A stretch of DNA of 64,000 nucleotides, taken from the NCBI GenBank assembly GCA_964247055.1, contig OZ176052.1, positions 5,084,001-5,148,000 on the forward strand, given 5' to 3'. This document shows positions 34,447-44,542 of the stretch, one piece after another. The DNA is from Paragordius varius. Its lineage: Eukaryota > Nematomorpha. The position numbers and the translations under genes are program-made. A model generated the notes under the pieces. It was not told the DNA's origin, did not search any database, and worked only from the letters and a program-made list of their open reading frames with translations. The number at the start of each line of letters is the position of its first letter. Positions within the stretch are counted from its first letter, which is position 1.

Positions 34447-37352
34447 TCAAAACCTCCAAAATTTTTTTTTATTTTATTTCAATATTAACAAAATAATATA
34501 AAAACTTTCCAAAAATAGTAAATCAAAATTCAATATTTGAAACACTCTCATCAAAACGGGTCAAAAACAAACATACACATTACAATAGCGCAAAATAACT
34601 TATCCAATAGGTCAAACAAAGCCTATAATCAAACAATTTTGACTATTATATGGATAGCGGTGAGCGTAAATTTTTTTTAGTGCGTTTTGTGGTTGTATGT
34701 TCGGATTTGATGGATCGTTTGTTTATGATTGTATAAATAAAATGCCCTTAAGATTTATTATGCGGCCCGCAAATTAATCCATAATTTGCAAAATATGCTC
34801 ACAAAATCTATGTTAAATATAAACAAATTTTCTGACAACGAACTAGAAAAATATGTTTTCATGTGTTTTCATTTTACAGTGTTATGTTTGACTATTGTGA
34901 ATGCCCATATATATTTCAAATGCGGCGCACGAAGCCATTTGTGTTGGACAACCCTAATTTGAAATTACCTATGGTAACCTCAGTCAAATCTATATATTTA
35001 TAAAAATTGAAAGTGGTGGCTTTATGATCTGCTCCCGGAAAACCGATAGACCCTTTCAAATCCTAATGTCGAAAAAATATAATCATTAATGAATGCCCCG
35101 ACAATAGCTTCGCCCTTTTTTGAATTAGGTCCTTTGTTTATGCCCACCCCGTGTAAAAAACATTTTTTTTTGAAAACACAACTCCACAACGTGTCTTTGA
35201 AACAATTTTCCGGAAAACGTGTTGGACCATTCGATTTCAAATATGATTTTTTTTACTATTTTTCGATTGCGCCGAACATAGTCAGCTCGCTTTGTTAATT
35301 TAGACCCTCTTTTTACCCACTCCCCCCGTAAAAAGCTATTTTTTTAAAAAAAACCAAGTCCACAAAAATAATTTTTTGAATCTATTTTTTGCCCAGGGTA
35401 TTAGACCGTAAAAATTTAATGAGGATTCCAGATTTTCCCTGTTAAAAGTCAAAAATTTTAGTCATGCGGTTTTTTATATTGGCTGCTCGGTAAGGTGATA
35501 CCGCTAAAAACTGCCCCATCATATCGACAGGCCATATGAGTTTAATAGGTGCTTAAAATATTAACCGTAACAAGAAAATTTATGTCGCACGGTTTTTTTC
35601 AATAAGCCATTAATTAGGCCCTTCACACCTGCGCCACCGTAGAATTATTTTTCAGTTTTGAGGCAATTTTTCCAAAAATATGGAATCAATCATGATTCCA
35701 GGTATTCCCCGTAAATCGGCAAAAATTTTAGCCCTTTTTTGTATCAATCTCTGGGTAGGGAGCTACCCGCCTAAAACTGCGCTACCATATCGATACAACG
35801 TGACTTTGGAAAATTTTAGAAAACTTATCAGGCCATATGAGCTGTAAAGGCTTATATATTACCCGTAAAAAGGCAAAAATTTAAGTAGAGCGGTTTCATT
35901 AAATCACCCCTTTAATTAGGTTCTTGCCCTGAAAAATACGCCACAAGAGAATGACATTTTAGCCATTCTTCCAAAAAATGTAAAGAGCATATGGAATCAA
36001 TCATAACTCGAGGTATTACCCGAATTAAGGCAAAAGTTTTAATCGAGCGTTTTTTTGTTTAGCCCCTGTTTAGGGGTCTACCCGTGTAAAACTGCGTCAC
36101 CAAATCGATACAGATGCATTTGGAGCCTAATTTCAGAAAACCTATGAGCCTAATAGGAACATATGGAATCCATGATAATTCCAGATATTCCCCAATAAAG
36201 GCGAATATTTTGCTCAACGCTTTTTTTATTTGCCCCTGGGTTAGGAGCTACCCGTCAAAAACTGCGCCATTATACATTGCGTTGTTTTGGAGTTAATTTA
36301 AAAAAAATTTATGAAGCCATATGAGCTCATTAAAAGCTGGAAATATTACCCGTAACTAGGTAAAAAAGGTCAGCCGTTTTTTATTAGTCGTTAATTTAGG
36401 GTCTTTATGCCCTAAAAATACGCCATCATATAACGATCTCTAGTGTTGAGGTATTTTTCGAATAACCCAAATGATGCTATCAAAGATGATTCCAATATTT
36501 GCCCTATAAAGGCATAGAATTTTACTCAGCACTTTTTCCATATAGGTCTATGCGTAGGGGTCCACCTGTTTAAAACTGAGACGCCATACAAAAATGGCGT
36601 GGTTTTGTAGCTAATTTTCTAAAAACTTAAGAGGCCATACGAGTTCAGAAATTATTTCTGGGGAATTGTATAATATCATTCTTTCCCTTAAAAAGGGACC
36701 ACAAATGATTTACTTTTTATATCCTTTGATCCCCACAATTTCAAAATAAAACTTTTAATTGATTGAATTTTATTGAAAATATTTGTAACTAATTAATATA
36801 AAAGCAATGTATAATATAAACTTTTAAGAAAAAACATGACATTATTAGTCAACGCAAGTGTCGTAAGAACATTATTTTCGCATTCTAATATCGCATGATA
36901 TTTGTTTAAATGAAAAGTGGTCATCCTGGTCATGACCATGGTCTGACTGGGTCTGACCGGACTTTTTTGAAAAAGCAGTCAAATGCACAACCCTAGATAC
37001 TACATCACAGCGAAGCGTGACAGAGCCAGCTAATATTATATATAAAAATATTGTTTCTTACTCTTTGCGTTGAGATAAAACAATATTGTCTGTGGGTAAT
37101 GGAAACAAGGTGTTTTCCAATCCAATTTCCCAGTGTTTACCCCGAAAATTTCTATCACACAAAAGATGACTATAATATTGGTATGAGAAATGGCCATAAG
37201 TATCACGGGAAGATGTTAAACCATGGTCGATCATATAATTGGGGCATTTGGCATTTTGCAAATACGTTACTATGACGACAATGATTCCAATGTAAAAACA
37301 CACGGTTAGAAAGATGAAATATTTCAAAACAGAACTCCGCGCAATGAAATCC
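33330..37352 (-). CDS. Beta-1,3-galactosyltransferase family (GT31), three exons, 5' end missing
   Basis: Golgi type II membrane glycosyltransferase of family 31. Coding order on the minus strand: 37352-37062, 34395-34149, 34076-33330 (stop). The first visible exon encodes a membrane anchor (FIFLTVCFYIGIIVVIVTYL) and a luminal stem. The catalytic part shows ERQAIRSTW, VKLAFLLGLVYD, ENYMYGDIIQGNFIDAYRNL, the metal-binding ILKVDDDMFVD, YPPYCSGRAYITT and WIDDVYVTGILAKRL, all in family order. The usual acidic residue before DV is D in IDDVYVTG. An acidic/Ser-Thr insertion (about 35 residues, EEDGEKNDSSTTNES and on) follows DDDMFV. The 37,062 end is a clean AAAGA|GTAAGA donor. The frame upstream of the anchor has no ATG before a stop and opens at a 3' splice site (ag at 37,353-37,354), so a first coding exon must lie further right; I could not place it. 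The exact sugar linkage is not predictable. Confidence 0.9.
34399..34441. repeat. (AT)n microsatellite forming a 3' splice site
   Basis: About 21 AT dinucleotides run directly into the 3' splice site of galactosyltransferase exon 34395-34149 on the minus strand. There is no other pyrimidine-rich tract. Confidence 0.85.
35030..36660. repeat. Satellite-like tandem array in galactosyltransferase intron
   Basis: Degenerate tandem repeats with a basic period near 155 bp and a higher-order period near 310 bp. Anchor motifs: AAAACTGCGCCA-type at about 35,505, 35,776, 36,088, 36,258 and 36,568; CATATGAG-type at about 35,533, 35,833, 36,138, 36,317 and 36,632; TATGGAATCAATCAT-type at about 35,682, 35,990, 36,160 and 36,480. 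Alternate units carry the ACGCCA variant (about 35,933 and 36,411). One half-unit is missing near 36,200. Units share an ACCCGTAAnnAGGCAAAAAT block and a CGGTTTTTT block. The left third (35,030-35,400) is more diverged. The stretch is GC-richer than its surroundings. No reading frame. Confidence 0.75.
36750..36995. mobile_element. Fragment of the 622-bp hAT element family
   Basis: Matches 26,745-26,954: AAACTTTTAAGAAAAAACAT, then CGCAAGTGT, ACATTATTTTCGCA, AAAAGTGGTCAT, GGTCTGACCGGAC and the end AATGCACAACCCTA. Only the right end is preserved, directly after the satellite array. A short downstream piece (gcgaagcgtgacagagccag) may be the end of something else. Confidence 0.75.
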
Positions 37353-38216
37353 CTAAAAAATTAAAAGATGAAATTTTTGGACAACTGTTATTACAAAACA
37401 TAACCAATCCGTTATTTACCATTTAATATTCATTGTCCAAAATCTTAGTGTTTATCATAAATACATTGTTAACCCGATCATTGGAAAATACATGGTGTAT
37501 TTCATTTATGTTTTATGTCGGTGATATACATGATATGCTATTTAATTGTTTTTGGCTTATTTATAGGACTTTAAAATACCCGAAAAACTATTAATTGTTA
37601 ATAACTAGGGGCTAATTTAAAAATCGGAAAATGGCATAATTATAAGAATAAGCTATTAGTGTGCAAGTGTACCTTTTAAAAAGCTTACTATAAACGAAAG
37701 GTTTAAGAGGTATTAAATTCCCCAATTGGGTTATTTTCTAAACATGTATGAAAAATCCTTTAATATTTATTTTAAAATACCTCTTATATGAATTTCCAGC
37801 AGTTTTTTGCCCATAGTTAAACATTAGCTTGAAAATTATAATTCATTTATAAAATATATTATATAAATTAAATATTTATGTGATAAATATGCCATGTTAG
37901 AACTATAATTACGAATCTCATTAGACAAGTAACATAGAATTAGAATTCATAGTGCATTTAATATGTCACATATACGGTACAAGCATTAAAATTGTGTGAA
38001 CAATTATGCTACTTTTTATCTTTTACCTTATTTGAATTATAAAATTTTCAATAGAATTTAATTTTATTGCATAAGTAGAGAAATTATTAATGGTAAATTA
38101 TATATTATCAAGAATATATCATATCAGCCATTATAAAATCTAATCACTGTTAAATTTAAAATAAAATTAATATTTTTCACAAATAATAAAGCGTCGTTCA
38201 TTCTGTCGTTATATAC
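37353..38216. other. Non-coding DNA between galactosyltransferase exon and hAT element
   Basis: No convincing exon. The missing first galactosyltransferase exon could lie here or beyond the hAT element, but no ATG followed by a phase-compatible donor stands out from chance. Confidence 0.4.
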
Positions 38217-40232
38217 CAGTGGTACTCACGAAAGAAATTTGACGGGCCAAATAATATATATATTTTTTTCGAGGGCCAGAATCTCATAATGGCAAACATT
38301 CCTTAGCTATTTGACACATATGCACACATTTATACTCTAAATCAGCACATTTAATTTTTTGCGGATATCAAAATCCAATGAAAACTCGTTTGGCACCATT
38401 AAGTTTAAAAAATTTAATATTTTGATAACAACATTTATTTTGATATCCAATAATTTTTGACAAATTTGGTTTCGCCTCATGACAGACCAATCTTAATACG
38501 TCGTCCATATGATTATCGGTTAAGCGATTTCTGTTATTCTTGAGATACCTTATTTTTAAATATGCTGACCACGGGTAACTTGAGAAAAAACAGTTAGGAT
38601 TACTTTAGCACATTTTTTTATATTTTCATATTTATTTGGCACATCTTGCCAAAACCATACATATTTTTCTTCTCTTCGATTCTCCTTATATATAGCCTCC
38701 GAATCGGAATCATTTTTAAAATCTACGAATTCTTCAATGATATGCGCCTGATCAAAACCGAAATGCTCAAGTTGTTTAATATTGGATATATCCATACCAT
38801 GAATTTTCCACGAGTTTTAAGCAATTTTTAATATTTCTTAATTCTTCAAATCTGAATTTCAATCATTAGATAAAAATGTAAATGATTATCTATTTTAAAT
38901 GTTGGAAAATATAGGGTTTATTTATAAATTTTATATATTATTAGTTTTTCTTCAAAAGCAAATATTTGATTAGCAAATTGGGTTATTATTTTGCTCCCTT
39001 GCTTGTGTTAAGACTAAGTCTATAAGTAAATCGCAAAGGTAGGCAAAAAAACCCACCATTGATCACTATTAATTTCCTCGTTAAACTTTCTGTTATCTTT
39101 TATAAATAATACAATTTCATGTCTTAAAACAAAAAATCTATTTAAGCTTAGCCATCTCACAGAGGTTTACAAAAGAATATCATCAAACTCACTGTGGATA
39201 TCTTTCAGAAGGTTTAAAATTTACGGCTATTAAATTCTCTTGGATGTGGTTAACTTTATCTACAACCGTTTTGATTATGAGTGATTCTTCTTTTACACGG
39301 GAAACCAAGTTTTGCTGTTAATATTTTTCAAATTATATTTGTTTTTCAAAAGAGGGATAAATCATCCGTTTCATAGAGGGACAGCCATCTGTGCAGATCG
39401 AAACCAATTTTTTTCATAGATATACCATATTATCGAAAAAAGTGCTACCACTTATTAGACATTCTTTTATTAATTGGGAATCAGTAAACGGTTTCATATT
39501 TTTTCCTAAAATATAACAAATTTCATACGAAGTTAATGTTACAGCTTTTCCTGGGAGAAAGCTATAAAAATAATAGATTTTCTTTCTGGTATATATATTT
39601 ATTTCGTTTTCCTCATGATTTTCCGGTAATTTATGAGAATGATGTATTGTAAAATATCTTTCAATATTGTATTTTTTTATAATTATATTGTTCTGCATAT
39701 AAGGCATTTTTCGGATAATTTACGTATTAGATGTCATCCTTTGAATTTATATTTAAATATTATGTAAATTTTTGCAAAAAATAAGAATATAATTTGAATG
39801 CTTTAAAAAATAGGTAAAAATTTAATGATGTTGATTTGAAAAATATTTTATGGGAGTTATAAAAAATGATGTAGGATCGCTATGAAAAGAATATGTATAT
39901 GCAAGTTTGGGTGAAAAGCTTGCTTAAATACAAAAAAGGAATTCAATTAAAATCTCAAAATAGAAAAAAATAGAATACAGAAACAGAGACAACGTGTGCC
40001 AAAATTTCGAAATCATTTTATGTAGGGTTTTTCTACCAATTAGGTAAAAAAAGAAATTACGAAATAGATCTAAAGAAAATAAATTAATATTAAAATAAGC
40101 GAAAATTCGTTTATGTGTATATAAAAAATTCATTAATAAAAAAATAATTTAAGTATCAATATGGTCATAGGGCAATTTTAAAGCACTCTTAGGGCCGCAT
40201 GCGGCCCGCGGGCCGCGGTTTGAGTATCACTG
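38217..40232 (-). mobile_element. Decayed hAT transposon, 2016 bp, perfect 8-bp target duplication
   Basis: Flanked exactly by TTATATAC at 38,209-38,216 and 40,233-40,240. Ends are CAGTGGTACTCA and, inverted, CAGTGATACTCAAACCGCGG, typical of hAT; the right subterminal region is a GC-rich palindromic block (GCGGCCCGCGGGCCGC). Minus-strand transposase remnants: an N-terminal piece at 39,707-39,414 with KKYNIERYFTIHHSHKL and MKPFTDSQLIKECL, a TDGCPSM motif near 39,390, and a C-terminal dimerisation-like piece at 38,795-38,556 (NIKKCAKVILTVFSQ). These resemble the ZBED/GTF2IRD2-like branch. The frame is interrupted by many stops and much of the middle is missing, so it cannot encode a working transposase. 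Confidence 0.85.
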
Positions 40233-40500
40233 TTATATACTGTAGGGAGAAAGCTCAGGCAGGAATGCATTATATCTATTCAAAAAACTTAAATCTTTTC
40301 AAAATTATGACGTAATTTCATTATTATATGCAGCTCAGAAAAAAATTCAAACGAATAATATATTGGACAAAGAATCAGATGATCATTTGTATGTGTAAGA
40401 AAAAATATTTTAAGAACCGATGGGGAAAAAAGCGCGGCTATTCCCAATAGTAATATCAATAAGAGATTTCAATTTTAATGACATTGTAGGCGTGTTTTTG

Positions 40501-40537
<37 letters not shown>

Positions 40538-40845
40538 CGAAGGTTACTGATTACTTTTGAATGAGGCTCTATTTAATTTTGTCCTGTTAGAGATGCGGAC
40601 TAAAAAAGATAATTACAAAAAATAAGAGAAATCTTTTAATGAATTTTATTATATAAATAAAGAATTAAAATCTAAAATTCATTATTCAATATGAAATAAT
40701 AATCCTTATCCCAATATTTACCTTTAAACTCAAAACTTGTTAAAAGGATTGAATTTTTAGCCAAGTGTTTTATATCATTCTGGAGAGCGCAACAAACTAA
40801 ATTTTAGTTAGGACATCATTTCGGGTGCACCTAGTCAGTCAGAGA

Positions 40846-41190
40846 CTAAATATAAAATTTAGGGATGATGGCCAGTCCGAATCCATAAAGGGTGGCAAAC
40901 GCCACATATATATTGAGTGGTAAAAAGCAAATTTGGCCAGAGTTGTTTTTTATAAGATGGAATGCCGATTGTTTTACATACTTAAACATTTCTATATATT
41001 TTAAAAATCGAAAAAAATCTTTAAATGATTTTATACTAAAGCTTAGAATATGATGTATATGGTTAATAATAATTGTCTTTATAAAGATGTACAAATCCTC
41101 ATGTGCTTCGATAAACTGTATAAAAAATGAAAATATATATTGAGAATATTTATTAGGATTTTCACAACGATAGCAAATATTAAAAAACAT
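40846..41190 (-). CDS. Unassigned 114-codon minus-strand frame
   Basis: The frame has a mixed composition, with several Cys and His, and a hydrophobic end (PLNIYVAFATLYGFGLAIIP). I do not recognise a family, and no flanking exon or 5' context supports it. It could be an exon of an unknown membrane protein, an element remnant or chance; chance is quite likely in such AT-rich DNA. Confidence 0.2.
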   Translation of the reverse strand: MFFNICYRCENPNKYSQYIFSFFIQFIEAHEDLYIFIKTIIINHIHHILSFSIKSFKDFFRFLKYIEMFKYVKQSAFHLIKNNSGQICFLPLNIYVAFATLYGFGLAIIPKFYI

Positions 41191-41809
41191 AAAACCGATT
41201 TGTTTCGATTAAAATTATTTCAAATTGGTCCATTAGCTAACATTAAAAAAAATACCAATGTTTTTTCCGTGTTTTGATAATTGTTATTAAGCAAACTTGG
41301 GTTTTAATGAAAATCTTTGGAAAATAATACTCGGTGCATTAGTATCCAAATTATTTGAAATAAATTTACCTATGTGTGCCCCATTTTTAAAGATGTAGGC
41401 CTATTCGCGCTGCTTATATTGAATATCAAATAGTTTGTACAATATTTATTTTTAGTTACGAATAGCCGAAAAATTCTTTTCATTAATACTCACACTCAAA
41501 AAGTTTTAATAAGTAATTTATGACTTTTGATTTTATTTATATTTACAAAGTAAGAAACTATTAAACTAATTGGAATAGCTCTAGGATCAATTTTAAAAAT
41601 CATATTGGATTGACAATCAGTTGCAGATAATTATAGCGTTTTTTATGAGAAACTAAAAATAAAATTGTGTCAACATAATGTTTGATAAACTTGGTTACTA
41701 TAAAATTAATCAATTAGCAATTATTATTTAAAAATATAGGTTAGGTATAATTATATATCTACTAGCCTGCCACAAAATTGGGGAAATATACAAAAGTAAT
41801 CCGGTGAAA

Positions 41810-42845
41810 TATATATATTCTGATAGTAATTGTATAAGGATTCACATGGGTGCTTTTGGTTTTGGGGCTTAAGAGTGATATAAGAAAGTTATTACCGCTG
41901 TGGTGTTTGCTTCTTAGAATCACAAATTAACGCACATTGTTTTCAATAAAAAATTTTTGATACAACTATTCGAGAATATCATTAAAAAATATACAGAAAT
42001 ATGTCAAAATCAAAAATTATAAGTATCATTTTTAGATGTGGGTTCTGTTTAGCTTTTTTAAAATGAATTATTTCCCTAAAAATAAACGCGAAAATGCCGA
42101 GATTCGATAAATAAAAATTGAAATACTATTGATTATGCCATTAAAAAATATTTTTGAAAATGTGAGGCGTAATTCATACTATTTTGATGGAAACTGTTAA
42201 AGCGCTTTAAGATGTTATACTTCTTTTTTATATAATTCAATGATTCTTAATAAATATTTTAATCAAGAATCTTGATTAAAATATTATTTTGTCTTATATT
42301 GTTTTTTACAAAATATACCCAATTTAAAAGCAAAACTTAATTAAATTTTTTAGTTTCAGCAAAAATTATATAAAAGTGTTTTCATATTTTAAAATTTTTT
42401 TACTGTTATCAACATGCTTCATACCATAAACCCCCTTCAACAAAATACTAAATCTAATGCAAAGATTGCATTTATTAAAAACAATTTTAGTTGATATAAA
42501 TATTTAATATTAGAATTTTTTGCGTAATCCCGGCATTTTTGCGTTTATTTTAAGAGAACCAGACTAATTTATAACGGCGAAAAAATTTGGAGCTTTCGTA
42601 GCCAATATCAAAATCTATTGTTAAAAAAGTATTGTTTTTCTTTTTATACGTAGTTTATAGATTTTAGTTTTTTGGAATTTATCTTTTACTAAAAAAATTA
42701 TTTAGCAAAACGTAGGAAAATTTTTCCTTCTGATATGGAGATGCCACAAAATTCTACATAAATTTCTTACATTACTCGTAAGGGCAAAAACCAAAAACAC
42801 CCTGATAATCCTTAGATATTTTCCTATCAGAATATTATATTCCTT
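41810..42845. mobile_element. Foldback-type element with about 300-nt inverted arms
   Basis: Left arm from 41,810 (TATATATATTCTGATAG, then AGGATT-CA-GGGTGCTTTTGG, then an AAGAAA-TTAT block and AAAATAAACGCGAAAATGCC near 42,080). The right arm repeats these in reverse order and complement (GGCATTTTTGCGTTTATTTT at 42,530-42,549 and the TCCTATCAGAATATTATAT end near 42,822-42,840). The arms are imperfect and enclose about 400 bp of unrelated DNA. There is no transposase and no clear target duplication. Related single arms or fragments occur at 14,060-15,040, 17,266-17,310 and 24,905-24,960. Confidence 0.6.
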
Positions 42846-43779
42846 CGATTTATGTTTTTAGGACATATTGGGAGAGTTTCGTACAAAAAATTAATGCTAT
42901 GCTTTGTTTAAAATTTAGCTTAACATTGTTTTCTTGTAAAAATTAATTTAATTATATATTTTTAAACTATAATATACGTATTTTCCTGTTTTGATTAAAA
43001 CTAATAAAAATTAAGATATCAATATTTTATGATTTCACATTATTAATTTTTTTAATTTATGCGCCTATGAGGCTGAAAAATGCATGCCTTGATACTTCTT
43101 AAATTATTTATCTTCGAAACCCTGGTGTAAATAATTTCAAAGGTAACAAAGTGTTACTAATTTCATATGGAGGCATCAAAAAGGTTAGCTATATTAAAAT
43201 ATTTATAATTAACCGTTTTTTCTGCAGTTTTTAAAATTATTTTTCAATTTACACTGCGTCCAAAATTGGTGGGTAGTCTTACAAAGAGGTAGTATATTTA
43301 CAGGTTTGATCTCTGGTATATAAAATTCCAATATGTCAACGCGGACAAAAACGTAAAAAGGTCATGTTACATTTATAATATTCAACTTGGGACATCCTCT
43401 GTTTTCTAATAATTAAAGTTGGCTTGAGATTACGACTTAACCCTCTTGGATTGTTATATAAATATAATTAATGGGAAAACATTATAATCGTATTTATATA
43501 TATATTTAATTAAATGATGTTGTTAAACAATTCACAATTTTAAGATATTTATTAACTCAAAATCTTTGGTATACATACTTATGTCATGTATATTTTAAAT
43601 AAATGGGTGTGACTACTTGGTATCCTCAAGTGTTAAATATTTTAAATTAATAATGTTTTATAAATATACAGAACAGCCGTTTTAATGTTAGACCTCATTT
43701 TATACACTAAATATTTTAGCAGGTAACAACCCAAATCATTAAATTAAAATGTAATAGTCAAAAAATATGGAAAAATCAG

Positions 43780-44440
43780 TCTAATTGACCGTTATTTATA
43801 CATTCCATTACCTTTTGAGGTAATTTTATATCCCAAAGCGATTTGAATTTGAATATCTTAAAAGTATTTAGGATATTTAGCCAAATTAACAATATGCGTT
43901 TTTTTACATTTAGGTGCAATATACAAAAAACATTTTCAAAAAATGTAAAATTGTAAAAAAATCCTCATCTCAAACTTTTTTGCCGCCATTTTATAAATTT
44001 TTTTAAATAGCTAATGCAACAGGCATATAAATTTATATTATGGTTAAAAAATTAAGTTAACTTTAAAAAACTTTAAGACCACATTGTACCAGCATAATAG
44101 GATGTATTTGATTTTAATATCGGATGTTCTTTTTGATTTTGGAGCTGTACCAATTTTAACTAGAATTTATAAAACTGTAATTTAAATTATGGTTAAAAAT
44201 TGAATAATTAACTTTAAAAAAGCTTTCAGGCCACATTGTACCAGCAAAAACTTGATGTATATGATTGTAATATCGGCTGTTCTTTCTGATTTCGGAGATG
44301 TACCAATTTTGAAATCTAGAATTCACAAAATTGTAGTAAATAAAGCTTTTTTATATGGGGACAATGTTTAATTTTAAATTCAAATAGTTTTTAAACTGTT
44401 TTTTTACAAAATTGACTTCTGTGATATAAAACTACCCAAA
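43780..44440 (+). repeat. Dispersed repeat family A, copy 3 (longest)
   Basis: The most complete copy: it covers the part shared with 16,950-17,240 and the part shared with 1-385. It contains an internal duplication of about 180 bp: the block from ttatattatggttaaaaaat through accacattgtaccagca and gatgtaccaattttgaaa recurs with changes (44,030-44,160 and 44,180-44,330). It ends about 100 bp before the TAF1 ATG, so it may contribute promoter or 5' UTR. Confidence 0.7.
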
Positions 44441-44542
44441 AACTAAATAAGTGAAAAGGTAAAGAAGTGTTGTCAGATTTAATTACCAGCCGCAAAAACA
44501 CCAAATGTTGCATTTTCCAAAGTTATTATTTATGGTTACCAT

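Larger units (their letters stand above)
40241..43779. other. Intergenic repeat debris between hAT element and TAF1
   Basis: Holds an (AT)n run at 40,502-40,533, one unassigned minus-strand frame (40,846-41,190) and the foldback element 41,810-42,845. The rest (42,846-43,779) shows no gene or recognisable repeat. Confidence 0.5.

Noticed and set aside
34900-36660. Retroelement or virus-derived insert in the galactosyltransferase intron
   Set aside because: The GC-richer block is a tandem repeat with no coding frames or terminal repeats.
37001-37030. The gcgaagcgtgacagagccag stretch as a Helitron-type 3' end
   Set aside because: Only a short vague resemblance and no paired 5' end.
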